DNA of 64,000 nt from Mesorhizobium sp. B2-3-4 (lineage in GTDB: Bacteria; Pseudomonadota; Alphaproteobacteria; Rhizobiales; Rhizobiaceae). Below are positions 44,861 to 53,639 of the stretch, piece after piece. The translations under genes and the position numbers were made by a program. Location: positions 1 through 64,000 of the forward strand of contig NZ_VFVY01000012.1 in the NCBI RefSeq assembly GCF_006442315.1, given 5' to 3'. Below the pieces are notes generated by a model, which ran no database searches, had not been told where the DNA came from, and saw only the letters and a program-made list of their open reading frames with translations. How positions within the stretch are numbered: position 1 is the first letter of the stretch; every line of letters starts with the position of its first letter.

Positions 44861-46600
44861 ATGTGGACTCATCCGGAAAATCGACCCAGCTTGCGGCACA
44901 GAGCGGCGGCCGCCACCGTCCCCGCCGCGATGGCGATCGTCGGCATGTCCTGCCGCTTTCCCGGCAGCACCGGTCCCGAAGCGTATTATCGCTCCCTCAT
45001 CGAAGGCGCGGACCTGTTTTCGCCGCCGCCACGCGAACGGTGGGCCTGGTGCGGCAATGACCGTATCCAGGTGCCCAGGATGGGCGTGCTCGCCGATATA
45101 TTCGCGTTCGACAACACCCTCTTCCGCATCTCCCCGCGTGAGGCCGAGACCATCGATCCGCATCAGCGCCTGATGCTGGAGGAGGCCTGGCTCGCCGTCG
45201 AGAACGCGGGCTATGCGCTGGAGGATTTCAGGCGGCGCACGACCGGAGTGTTCGTTGCCGTCTACAATCCCGATTTCCAGTTCTATGCGCGGGCGGGTGA
45301 GTGGGACGAGATCTCGCGCATGTACCTGGCCGCCGGCAGCGCGCATGTGATGGTGCCGAACCGCATCTCCTACGTCCTCGATCTCAACGGGCCGAGCGAG
45401 GTTGTCGACACGGCCTGTTCCAGTTCCCTGGTCGCGGTGCACCGCGCCGTCGAGGCGATCCGCAACGGTGAATGTGAACAGGCCGTCGTTGGCGGCGTCA
45501 GCCTGTTGCTGGAGCCGAGCCGGCTGGTCATGCTGCAGGAACTCGGCCTGCTCAGCCTTTCCGGATGCTGCGCGCCGTTCGACCGGGACTCGCGCGGGCA
45601 GGTGCTGGGCGAAGGCGTGGCGGCCCTGGTCATCAAACAGCTGGACAACGCGCTTGCCGACCGCGACACCATCCACGCCGTGATCACCGGCTGCGGCGTC
45701 AATCACCAGGGCGCCACATCGGGCGGGCTTACCCGCCCGAGCGCCGCGGCTCAGGCCGAGCTGATCCGCAAGACCTATCGCCGGCATGGCCTTGGCCCGG
45801 ACGCCGTCGCCTATATCGAGGCGCATGGCAATGGCGGCGCCGGCGACCTCAGCGAATTGCTGGCCTTCCAGCATGTGTTCGACGACGGCATCGCCATCGG
45901 ATCGGTGAAAGGCAATATCGGTTTCCTCGAAGCCGCCGGCGGGCTGTCCCAGATCATCAAGGTGGTCATGGCGATGAAGCATGGCGTGATGCCGGCAACG
46001 AGGTCGCATCATAGCCTGATCGAGGATGCCGACCTTCGTCCCGGCTCGACGCCGATCCTGCGGGAGAACACGCCCTTGCGGGATATTGCCGGCAACAGCA
46101 ACCAACCGTTCTCGGCAGGCATCCACGCCTACGGACTGGGCGGCTGCAACGCTCATGTGATCCTGAGTCAACCATCTGCAATCGCGGCCCCTGACATGGA
46201 TGTCCTGCCCATCCTGCTCTCCGGCGAGGATACCGGGGAAATCATGCGAGCCGCCGAACGGCTGCTGGAATGGCTCCGGCAAAATCCATCGCCATCATTG
46301 TCCGACATCTGCTTTACGCTCGCTGCTGGCAGCCCCAACAAGCAGCAGCGAGCGGCTTTTCTCGTCGCCTCGAAAGAGGATCTCGCTGACCGGCTTGCGA
46401 GCTTCATAGGTCATGCGCGAGCAACCGATAGCATGTCCTTGCCACGCACCGAGCGCCTCACCGAGGCCATGGACCAGTGGCTCGCCGGGGGCATTGTCGC
46501 ATGGGAGGACATCATTCCTTGCGGGCACAGGATAGCTGTCGCACCAGCTCCGCTCCGTCGCCGCCGGTTTCCGCTGCCGACCGTCGCTGCATCGAAGTAG
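44861..46600 (+). CDS. Ketosynthase-like protein with altered active site (probable non-elongating KS)
   Basis: This is a 579-aa free KS (domain about 22-440) with a short C-terminal linker. The nucleophile Cys186 in DTACSSS and His322 are present, but HGTGT reads HGNGG and the second catalytic His is Phe355 (NIGF in place of NIGH). That His supports malonyl decarboxylation, so the protein probably transfers or gates acyl chains instead of elongating them. It has no ACP, AT or KR. It is translationally close (12 bp) to the MupA-type monooxygenase, so the pair may act together on one carrier-bound intermediate. Confidence 0.86.
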   Translation: MWTHPENRPSLRHRAAAATVPAAMAIVGMSCRFPGSTGPEAYYRSLIEGADLFSPPPRERWAWCGNDRIQVPRMGVLADIFAFDNTLFRISPREAETIDPHQRLMLEEAWLAVENAGYALEDFRRRTTGVFVAVYNPDFQFYARAGEWDEISRMYLAAGSAHVMVPNRISYVLDLNGPSEVVDTACSSSLVAVHRAVEAIRNGECEQAVVGGVSLLLEPSRLVMLQELGLLSLSGCCAPFDRDSRGQVLGEGVAALVIKQLDNALADRDTIHAVITGCGVNHQGATSGGLTRPSAAAQAELIRKTYRRHGLGPDAVAYIEAHGNGGAGDLSELLAFQHVFDDGIAIGSVKGNIGFLEAAGGLSQIIKVVMAMKHGVMPATRSHHSLIEDADLRPGSTPILRENTPLRDIAGNSNQPFSAGIHAYGLGGCNAHVILSQPSAIAAPDMDVLPILLSGEDTGEIMRAAERLLEWLRQNPSPSLSDICFTLAAGSPNKQQRAAFLVASKEDLADRLASFIGHARATDSMSLPRTERLTEAMDQWLAGGIVAWEDIIPCGHRIAVAPAPLRRRRFPLPTVAASK

Positions 46601-46705
46601 GAGAGAATTTCCAATTCCCGGTTCGGATTTAGAATAAACTAACTCTACAGAATTTATAGAATAAGCAATCTGGGCGCGATCTGGTTCTCGCTTCAGGAAC
46701 GCGTC
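46601..46705 (+). promoter_or_regulatory. AT-rich promoter region of the organosulfur unit
   Basis: This 105-bp gap is strikingly AT-rich for the window. It holds TCTACAGAATTTATAGA, an imperfect palindrome bounded by TCTA and TAGA. The stretch GAATTTATA recurs, inverted, in the gap before the SfnG-like gene. A shared regulator site is plausible but unproven. Confidence 0.45.
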
Positions 46706-47884
46706 ATGACCACCCCTCGCGACATTCCCGACCGCATCAAGGTTCTGTGGTTCCTGCCGACACATGGCGACAGCCGCTATCTCGGCACGACGGAGGGCGG
46801 CAGGGCCGTCGACCTGCCTTACCTGACGCAAGTGGCGAAGGCCGCTGACACGCTGGGCTATTACGGCGTGCTGCTGCCGACCGGCCGTGCCTGTGAGGAT
46901 TCCTGGGTGGTGGCCTCGGCGCTGGCGCCGCTCACCGAGCGCCTGCGTTTCCTCGTCGCCGTGCGGCCCGGACTGCAGTCGCCGACGCTCGCCGCGCGCA
47001 TGACCGCCACGCTCGACCGCATCTCCAACGGCCGTCTGCTGATCAATGTCGTCACCGGCGGCGACCCGCTGGAGAACAAGGGCGACGGCATTTTCCTGTC
47101 GCATGCCGAGCGCTACGAGGTGACGCAGGAATTCCTGCGGATCTACAAAAGCGTGCTGCGCGGCGAGACGGTCGAGCATCAGGGCAAGCATTTCAAGATC
47201 GAGGATGGCCGCCTGCTGTTCCCGCCGGTGCAGACGCCCTATCCGCCGCTCTATTTCGGCGGTTCCTCCGATGCCGGGTCGCAAGTGGCGGCGCAGGAGA
47301 TCGACAAGTACCTGACCTGGGGCGAGCCCCCCGCCGATGTCGAGCGCAAGCTCGACGCCGTTCGCGAGCTGGCCGAGAAGGCCGGCCGCCAACTCTCCTT
47401 CGGTATTCGCCTGCATGTCATTGCGCGTGAAACCACCGAAGAGGCCTGGGCCGCCGCCGACAGGCTCATCAGCCGGCTCGACGACGCCACCATCGCCTCG
47501 GCGCAAAAGGTCTTTGCCCGCATGGATTCGGTCGGCCAGGCGCGCATGAGCGCGCTGCATGGCGGCAGCCGCGACAAGCTGGAGATCGCCCCCAATCTGT
47601 GGGCCGGCGTCGGCCTGGTGCGCGGCGGCGCGGGCACCGCACTGGTCGGCGATCCCGATACGGTAGCCGAGCGCATCGACGAATACCGGCGCCTCGGCAT
47701 CGACACCTTCATCCTGTCCGGCTACCCGCATCTGGAAGAAGCCTATCGCTTCGGCGAACTGGTGCTGCCGAAGCTGCCGACCGACCATCCGGTCAAATCG
47801 GCCGGCTCGTCCGTCAACACCGGCCCGTTCGGCGAGACGATCGCCGGCGATCACCGGCCGAAATCGCTCGCCAGCGCCTCGTGA
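46706..47884 (+). CDS. LLM-class FMNH2-dependent monooxygenase (alkanesulfonate monooxygenase-like)
   Basis: This is a 392-aa luciferase-fold enzyme close to SsuD: VLWFLPTHGDSRYLGT at the N-terminus, GYYGVLLPTGR, SPTLAARMTATLDRIS and NGRLLINVVTGGDP. SsuD releases sulfite from alkanesulfonates with reduced FMN supplied by a partner reductase; no reductase gene is visible in the unit. Its stop overlaps the start of the YdhS-like gene by 4 bp. Given the SfnG-like gene downstream, methanesulfonate and related C1 sulfonates are plausible substrates. Confidence 0.87.
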   Translation: MTTPRDIPDRIKVLWFLPTHGDSRYLGTTEGGRAVDLPYLTQVAKAADTLGYYGVLLPTGRACEDSWVVASALAPLTERLRFLVAVRPGLQSPTLAARMTATLDRISNGRLLINVVTGGDPLENKGDGIFLSHAERYEVTQEFLRIYKSVLRGETVEHQGKHFKIEDGRLLFPPVQTPYPPLYFGGSSDAGSQVAAQEIDKYLTWGEPPADVERKLDAVRELAEKAGRQLSFGIRLHVIARETTEEAWAAADRLISRLDDATIASAQKVFARMDSVGQARMSALHGGSRDKLEIAPNLWAGVGLVRGGAGTALVGDPDTVAERIDEYRRLGIDTFILSGYPHLEEAYRFGELVLPKLPTDHPVKSAGSSVNTGPFGETIAGDHRPKSLASAS

Positions 47885-49314
47885 ACGCGCTGCCTCCGGC
47901 CCGCCAGCTTAGCGTCGCCATCATCGGCGGCGGCTTTTCGGGCGCTGCCGTGGCCTGGCATCTGGCGCGCGGGCCGGAGCGGCTGTCGATCTCGGTGATC
48001 GAGCCGCGCCCGGTGATTGGCGGCGGCCTTGCCTATTCCAGCCAGGAGCCGTCGCACCGGGTCAACGTCCCGGCCGTCAGGATGAGCATGGCGCCTGACG
48101 ATGCGCAGCATTTCGCGCGCTGGCTGGCGGCCAGCGGGGAAATCAAACGCGACGCGGATGCGTTGTGGACCAATGGCGATGTGTTTCCGCGCCGGCGTGT
48201 CTTCGGCCGCTATGTCGCTGAGCAACTCGCACCATACCTCAAATCCGGCGCTATCCGCCACGTCAAAGCCCAGGCCACGCGGGTCGTGCAGGAGGCCAAT
48301 GGCGCCGGCTGGACAGTGCACACCGCTGCCGGAGCGGTCACCGCCGACATCGTGGTGCTGGCGGCGACACATCCCCAGCCCGGAATTCCCGACGCGCTGG
48401 CCTCGCTGACGGAAGCGCCGGGCTTCGTCGCCGATCCCTACGCCGCATCGGCGCTTGCCGGGATCGGGCCGGAGGCCTCGGTGCTGATCGTCGGCTCGGG
48501 GCTGACGTCCGCCGACATGGTCGCAGAACTCGATCGCCGTGGCCATCGCGGCCGCATCCTGGCGCTGTCACGGCGCGGTCTGCGCTCACGCGGCCATCCC
48601 GACGCGAGGGGCGAGCCTTTCGGCGACTTTGCCTCGGTGCCGGCCACGACGGCGCTTGGACTGCTCAAGACCATCCGCGCCACGCTGGCGGCGGCGCGGC
48701 ATGCCGGCGCCAACTGGCAGTCGGTGTTCGACCAGCTTCGCTCGCAGGGGGCGGCGCTGTGGGCCGCCCTTGCGCCGCGTGAGCGGGCAAGGCTGGTCCG
48801 CCATCTGCGCGTCTTCTGGGATGTGCATCGCTTCAGGATCGCACCGCAGGTCGCCGAGGTGCTAGAGCGCCGCCAGGCGGCGGGCACATTCGACACCATC
48901 GCTGCCAGGCTTGTCGCATCGAACGATGAGGAAGACGGCCTGGCCGTCAGCTTCCAGCGGCGCGGCCGCACAGCGATTGAGACGGTGCGCTTCGATGCCG
49001 TCATCAACACGACAGGCCCCGCTCATGGTCAGGCGCTTCAGTCCAATCCGGCGCTGCGCTCGCTGGCCGAGGCCGGTCTGGTCAGGGCCGATGCCTACAG
49101 GCTGGGCATCGACACCAGCCTGGGCAGCCGCGCCATCGGCCGCGACGGCAGACCGGTGGCGACGCTGCTGGTCGCCGGCCCGCTGGCGCGCGGCACTTTC
49201 GGCGAGCTGATGGGCCTGCCGGAAGTCGCCCGTCACGCCCAGTCGGTCGCGGCCGAGGTCGTGAGGCTGATTGAAGCGGCTCCGAAGCCTGGCGCGACTG
49301 CCGGATTTCGCTGA
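47881..49314 (+). CDS. FAD/NAD(P)-binding protein (YdhS-like)
   Basis: This is a 477-aa flavoprotein beginning at GTG 47881, overlapping the upstream monooxygenase gene. It has VAIIGGGFSGAAVAWHL (FAD motif), VIGGGLAYSSQEPSHRVNVPA, a second site VLIVGSGLTSADMVAEL and a C-terminal GPLARGTFGELMGLPEV. These features fit the uncharacterised YdhS/COG4529 family. Co-translation with an SsuD-like enzyme suggests it helps sulfonate or sulfone use, perhaps in electron supply, but that is inference. Confidence 0.8.
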   Translation: MNALPPARQLSVAIIGGGFSGAAVAWHLARGPERLSISVIEPRPVIGGGLAYSSQEPSHRVNVPAVRMSMAPDDAQHFARWLAASGEIKRDADALWTNGDVFPRRRVFGRYVAEQLAPYLKSGAIRHVKAQATRVVQEANGAGWTVHTAAGAVTADIVVLAATHPQPGIPDALASLTEAPGFVADPYAASALAGIGPEASVLIVGSGLTSADMVAELDRRGHRGRILALSRRGLRSRGHPDARGEPFGDFASVPATTALGLLKTIRATLAAARHAGANWQSVFDQLRSQGAALWAALAPRERARLVRHLRVFWDVHRFRIAPQVAEVLERRQAAGTFDTIAARLVASNDEEDGLAVSFQRRGRTAIETVRFDAVINTTGPAHGQALQSNPALRSLAEAGLVRADAYRLGIDTSLGSRAIGRDGRPVATLLVAGPLARGTFGELMGLPEVARHAQSVAAEVVRLIEAAPKPGATAGFR

Positions 49315-49473
49315 CACCGCAGGCCGGTGTGGTGGCAAAAAATTGGTATTTCCGTCCGGAAAGGGCGTCAAAAACGGAAAATCCATCTTTGTATATAAAT
49401 TCCATAAACATAATAAATATTGGCGGCATCCGGCTGCAGCCGGCCAATCAACCGCCTGAATGGGAGATAGTTC
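49315..49473 (+). promoter_or_regulatory. AT-rich promoter region upstream of the SfnG-like gene
   Basis: It contains the inverted repeat TTTCC-GTCC-GGAAA near 49346 and a run of TATAAATTCCATAAACATAA. The inverse of that run carries GAATTTATA, also found upstream of the SsuD-like gene. A weak hairpin (ACACCG 49314-49319 / CGGTGT 49325-49330) follows the preceding gene. Confidence 0.4.
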
Positions 49474-50574
49474 ATGGCACACGCAGAAAACGACGCGGTC
49501 AAATTCGCCTACTGGGTGCCCAACGTGTCGGGCGGACTGGTGATCTCCAACATCGAGCAGCGCACCAACCATTCGGCTGAATACAATCGCAAACTGGCGC
49601 AGATCGCCGAGAAAGCCGGCTTCGACTATGCGCTGAGCCAGATCCGTTTCACCGCCGGTTACGGCGCCGACGAGCAGCACGAATCGGTGGCGTTCAGCCA
49701 CGACCTGCTGGCGGCGACTACGACGCTCAAGGTGATCGCGGCCATCCTGCCCGGCCCGTGGAACCCGGCGCTGGCGGCCAAGCAGCTCGCCACCATCAGC
49801 TATCTCACCAATGGCCGTGTCGCCATCAATCTCGTCTCCGGCTGGTTCCGTGGCGAATTCCACGCCATCGGCGAGCATTGGCTGGACCATGACGAGCGCT
49901 ACCGCCGCTCCGAGGAGTTCATCCGTTCGCTGCGCGGGATCTGGACCGAAGACAGCTTCACATTCCGCGGCGATTTCTACCGCTTCAACGAATATTCGCT
50001 GAAGCCGAAGCCGCCGCAACTGCCCGAAATCTTCCAGGGCGGTTCGTCGCGTGCCGCGCGCGACATGGCATCGCGCGTGTCGGACTGGTACTTCACCAAC
50101 GGTAACACGCCGGTCGAGATCGCCAAGCAGGTCGACGACATCAGGGCAAAAGCCAAAGCCAACGACCACTCGGTCAAGGTCGGCGTCAACGCCTTCGCCA
50201 TCGTCCGCGAGACCGAGGACGAGGCCAAGGCGGTGCTCGCCGAAATCATCACCAAGGCCAATCCTGAAGCGGTCAACGCTTTCGGCCATGAGGTCAAGAA
50301 TGCCGGCAAGTCGTCGCCGGAAGGCGAGGGCAATTGGGCGAAGTCTTCCTTCGACGATCTCGTCCAGTACAATGACGGCTTCCGCTCGAACCTGATCGGC
50401 ACGCCGCGGCAAGTCGCCGAGCGCATCGTCGACCTCAAGCGCGCCGGCGCCGATCTCATCCTGCTCGGCTTCCTGCATTTCCAGGAAGAGGTCGAGTATT
50501 TCGGCAAGCATGTCATCCCGCTCGTTCGCGAGTTGGAAGGCGCCGATCAGGCGGCATCGCTGGCCGCGGAATAG
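49474..50574 (+). CDS. sfnG: Dimethylsulfone monooxygenase SfnG-like (LLM class)
   Basis: This is a 366-aa FMNH2-dependent enzyme. The N-terminal FAYWVPNVSGGLVISNIEQRT is characteristic of SfnG, followed by LSQIRFTAGYGAD, ILPGPWNPALAAKQLATI and RVAINLVSGWFRGEF. SfnG oxidises dimethylsulfone to methanesulfinate, which an MsuD/SsuD-type enzyme can later desulfonate. This fits with the SsuD-like gene upstream and the SfnB-type gene downstream. ATG 49474 follows TGGGAGATAGTTC. Confidence 0.87.
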   Translation: MAHAENDAVKFAYWVPNVSGGLVISNIEQRTNHSAEYNRKLAQIAEKAGFDYALSQIRFTAGYGADEQHESVAFSHDLLAATTTLKVIAAILPGPWNPALAAKQLATISYLTNGRVAINLVSGWFRGEFHAIGEHWLDHDERYRRSEEFIRSLRGIWTEDSFTFRGDFYRFNEYSLKPKPPQLPEIFQGGSSRAARDMASRVSDWYFTNGNTPVEIAKQVDDIRAKAKANDHSVKVGVNAFAIVRETEDEAKAVLAEIITKANPEAVNAFGHEVKNAGKSSPEGEGNWAKSSFDDLVQYNDGFRSNLIGTPRQVAERIVDLKRAGADLILLGFLHFQEEVEYFGKHVIPLVRELEGADQAASLAAE

Positions 50575-50686
50575 CTCAACCGGACGAACTGGCCGGACAG
50601 AAGTCCGGCCAGCGCATCGACGCATGACCGGCGCTCGAACCCTCGGGCGGCGATGAGGCTTTGCGCGCCTGCCGGCGCGGTCGGGG

Positions 50687-51634
50687 ATGATGGAAATGCC
50701 GTTGGCCAGCTATGCCTTGGGAGTGATGGAGGCCTCGGTCTATGCGCCGGAGGTATTCGCGCGCGGCCTGCCGGCTGGAGCGCAACCGGAGAACGCCACC
50801 ACTGCGGTACCGGCTGCCCATGCTGCCGCGCCGCTGCTCTCGCTGCAGGGCATCGGCCTGTCGTTCGGCGGCGTCGTGGCGCTGGCCGACATCGACCTGT
50901 CGGTTCGTCCCTGCGAGATCAGGGCGATCATCGGGCCGAATGGCGCCGGCAAGAGCTCGCTGATCAATGTCATCAGCGGCGTCTACCGTCCTGATCGTGG
51001 CCAGGTCCGGCTCGCCGGCGCAGGCTACACCCAGGTGCCGACGCAGCGCCTGGCGCATCTCGGCGTCGCCCGGACCTTCCAGAACCTTGCTCTGTTCAAG
51101 GGCCTCAGCGTTCTCGACAATGTCGCTTCCGGTCTCGCCTACAGGGTGCGCTCCAACTTTGCCGGCCAGGTGCTCGGCATCGGCCGCTCGCGCGGCGAGC
51201 GCCGCGACGCCTTGAGCCGTACCGATCAGATCCTCGAATTCCTCGATCTCGCCGCCGTTCGCGATCGTCTTGCCGGCACCTTGCCCTACGGGCTGCAGAA
51301 GCGGGTGGAACTCGCCCGCGCTCTGGTCGCGCAACCGCGCCTGCTTCTGCTCGACGAGCCGATGGCCGGCATGACGGCGAGCGAAAAAAGCGAGATGGCC
51401 GATTTCGTGCGCGCCGCGCGCGACCGTTTTTTCACGACCGTCGTGCTGATCGAGCATGATGTCGGTGTCGTCATGGGCCTCTCCGACCGCATTGCCGTGC
51501 TCGACTATGGCCGCAAGATCGCCGACGGCGCGCCCGACGAGGTCAGGAACGACCAGCGTGTCATCGATGCCTATCTCGGCGTCGCCTCCGACAATGAGGC
51601 CCTCTCTCAAGATGAAGGAAGGGCAGGCATATGA
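50687..51634 (+). CDS. LIV-type ABC transporter ATP-binding protein (LivG-like, second system)
   Basis: This is an ATPase of about 315 aa. It has a longer than usual N-terminus (about 50 residues before the first family motif LSLQGIGLSFGG). It then has Walker A GPNGAGKSS, ARTFQNLALF, signature LPYGLQKRVELARAL and Walker B LLLLDEPMAGM. ATG codons at 50690 and 50696 are alternatives. It overlaps the LivH-like gene by 4 bp and opens the second LIV importer, set between the SfnG-like and SfnB-like genes. Confidence 0.86.
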   Translation: MMEMPLASYALGVMEASVYAPEVFARGLPAGAQPENATTAVPAAHAAAPLLSLQGIGLSFGGVVALADIDLSVRPCEIRAIIGPNGAGKSSLINVISGVYRPDRGQVRLAGAGYTQVPTQRLAHLGVARTFQNLALFKGLSVLDNVASGLAYRVRSNFAGQVLGIGRSRGERRDALSRTDQILEFLDLAAVRDRLAGTLPYGLQKRVELARALVAQPRLLLLDEPMAGMTASEKSEMADFVRAARDRFFTTVVLIEHDVGVVMGLSDRIAVLDYGRKIADGAPDEVRNDQRVIDAYLGVASDNEALSQDEGRAGI

Positions 51635-52530
51635 TCGCCGATTTCGACTACCAGTTCTTCATCGAGGTGCTCGTCGGCGGGCTGCTTTCAGGCGTCATGT
51701 ACTCGCTGGTCGCGATCGGCTTCGTGCTGATCTACAAGACATCGGGCGTCTTGAATTTCGCGCAAGGCGCGCTGCTCCTGTTCGCGGCACTCACCTTCGT
51801 CAGCCTGGTCGAGCGCGGCGTGCCGTTCGCACTGGCGCTGGTTGCCACCTTCGCCATCATGGTGGCCATCGGCATCGCCATCGAGCGCACGGTGCTCAGG
51901 CCGCTCACCAACAAGCCGCCGATCACTTTGTTCATGGCGACGCTTGGGCTCTCCTACATCATCGAAGGCGCCGCGCAGCTCATCTGGGGCACGCAGGTGC
52001 ATGGCCTCGACCTCGGCATCGAAGATGTCCCGCTGGAAGTCGGCGGCGTGCTGATCAGCCAGTTCGACATTTTCGCCGCCGTCGTCGCCGCCGCCATGGT
52101 TGTGCTGCTCTCGCTGTTCTTCCGCTACACCCGCATCGGCCTCGCCTTCCGCGCCGTCGCCGACGATCAGTTCGCCGCCCTCGCGGTCGGTCTGAGATTG
52201 CCGCTGATCTGGTCGACGGTCTGGGCCGCAGCCGGCCTCGTCGCGCTGGTCGCCGGTCTACTGTGGGGCGCGCGTCTCGGTGTGCAGTTCTCGCTCTCGC
52301 TGGTGGTGCTCAAGGCGCTGCCGGTGCTGGTGCTCGGCGGCTTCGATTCCATCCTCGGCGCCATTGTCGGCGGCCTGCTGATCGGCGCCAGCGAAAAGCT
52401 CGCCGAGGTCTATATCGGCGACTATTTCGGCGGCGGCATAGAGAGCTGGTTCGCCTATGTCGTGGCGCTGGTCTTCCTGCTCGTCCGTCCCTCCGGCCTG
52501 TTCGGCCAGAAGCTCGTGGAAAGGGTCTGA
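51631..52530 (+). CDS. LIV-type ABC transporter permease (LivH-like, second system)
   Basis: This is a 299-aa permease: VGGLLSGVMYSLVAIGFVLIYK at the N-terminus and the coupling loop AVADDQFAALAVGL. A late segment reads VLVLGGFDSILGAIVGGLLIG. It overlaps the LivG-like gene by 4 bp. Confidence 0.87.
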   Translation: MIADFDYQFFIEVLVGGLLSGVMYSLVAIGFVLIYKTSGVLNFAQGALLLFAALTFVSLVERGVPFALALVATFAIMVAIGIAIERTVLRPLTNKPPITLFMATLGLSYIIEGAAQLIWGTQVHGLDLGIEDVPLEVGGVLISQFDIFAAVVAAAMVVLLSLFFRYTRIGLAFRAVADDQFAALAVGLRLPLIWSTVWAAAGLVALVAGLLWGARLGVQFSLSLVVLKALPVLVLGGFDSILGAIVGGLLIGASEKLAEVYIGDYFGGGIESWFAYVVALVFLLVRPSGLFGQKLVERV

Positions 52531-52533
52531 GCC

Positions 52534-53574
52534 ATGGCCGCGATTACAGGCGACGTCTTCGCCGCGCCGGTGCTGCCGAAATGGATCGCACCCGTACTCC
52601 TGCTTGCCTTCGCTTATGGCGTCGTGCCCCTCTTCGGTTCGAGCTATCTGTTCGAGGCCATCCTGCTGCCCTTCCTGGCGCTGAGCCTCGCCGGCGTCGG
52701 CTTGAACATCCTCACCGGCTATGCCGGCCAGGTCTCGCTTGGCAGCGCCGCCTTCATGGCGGCGGGTGCCTTCGCCGCCTATAATTTCAACTTGCGGATC
52801 GAGAGCCTGCCACTGGTCGGCTCCATCGTGCTCGCCGGCTTCGTCGCCGCCGCCATCGGCATCGTCTTTGGCCTGCCCAGCTTGCGGTTGAAGGGCTTCT
52901 ACCTCGCCGTCTCCACGCTCGCCGCGCAGTTCTTCGTACAATGGGCGCTGACCAAGTTCAGCTGGTTCTCGAACAACTCCGCCTCCGGTGTCATCGACGC
53001 GCCGAGACTGTCGATCGGCGGCTTCGCGCTGGATGGTGCCGTCGGCCGCTATCTCTTCGCGCTGACCGTCGTCAGCATCCTCACCTTCCTCGCCTATCGG
53101 CTAGTCTCTTCGCAAACGGGCCGCAACTTCATCGCCATCCGCGACAATGAGACGGCCGCCCGCATCATCGGCATACCGGTGCTGAAGACCAAGCTTTTGG
53201 CCTTCGCCATCTCGTCCTTCATCATCGGCGTCGCCGGCGTCATCTGGGCCTTCGCCTATCTCAGGACCGTCGAGCCGGACGGCTTCGATCTCGACCGCTC
53301 GTTCCAGATACTGTTCATCATCATCATCGGCGGCCTGGCCTCGATCCGTGGCGCCTTCTTCGGCGCGGCCCTGATCGTCGTCTTCCCGCTTGGCTTGTCG
53401 CGCCTCGGCGGCTTCCTGCTTGGCGACGTCTTCGATTCCGGCGTGCTCGACATGAGCCAGCGCATCGTGCTCGGCGCGCTGATCATCCTGTTTCTGATCC
53501 TCGAACCGGACGGGCTGGTGGCCCTGTGGGACAGGGTCCGAAGACGGCTGCTGTTTGCCTGGCAGTCGACCTGA
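52534..53574 (+). CDS. LIV-type ABC transporter permease (LivM-like, second system)
   Basis: This is a 346-aa permease with GYAGQVSLGSAAFMAAGAFAAY and LRLKGFYLAVSTLAAQFFVQW, the coupling loop RDNETAARIIGI and IIGGLASIRGAFFGAAL. It starts 3 bp after the LivH-like stop. Confidence 0.87.
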   Translation: MAAITGDVFAAPVLPKWIAPVLLLAFAYGVVPLFGSSYLFEAILLPFLALSLAGVGLNILTGYAGQVSLGSAAFMAAGAFAAYNFNLRIESLPLVGSIVLAGFVAAAIGIVFGLPSLRLKGFYLAVSTLAAQFFVQWALTKFSWFSNNSASGVIDAPRLSIGGFALDGAVGRYLFALTVVSILTFLAYRLVSSQTGRNFIAIRDNETAARIIGIPVLKTKLLAFAISSFIIGVAGVIWAFAYLRTVEPDGFDLDRSFQILFIIIIGGLASIRGAFFGAALIVVFPLGLSRLGGFLLGDVFDSGVLDMSQRIVLGALIILFLILEPDGLVALWDRVRRRLLFAWQST

Positions 53575-53639
53575 ACAGCCCATTCGAAAATCAACCAAAA
53601 GCCGGATCAAAGACGGCCCATCTCAGGAGTTTCCAGACC

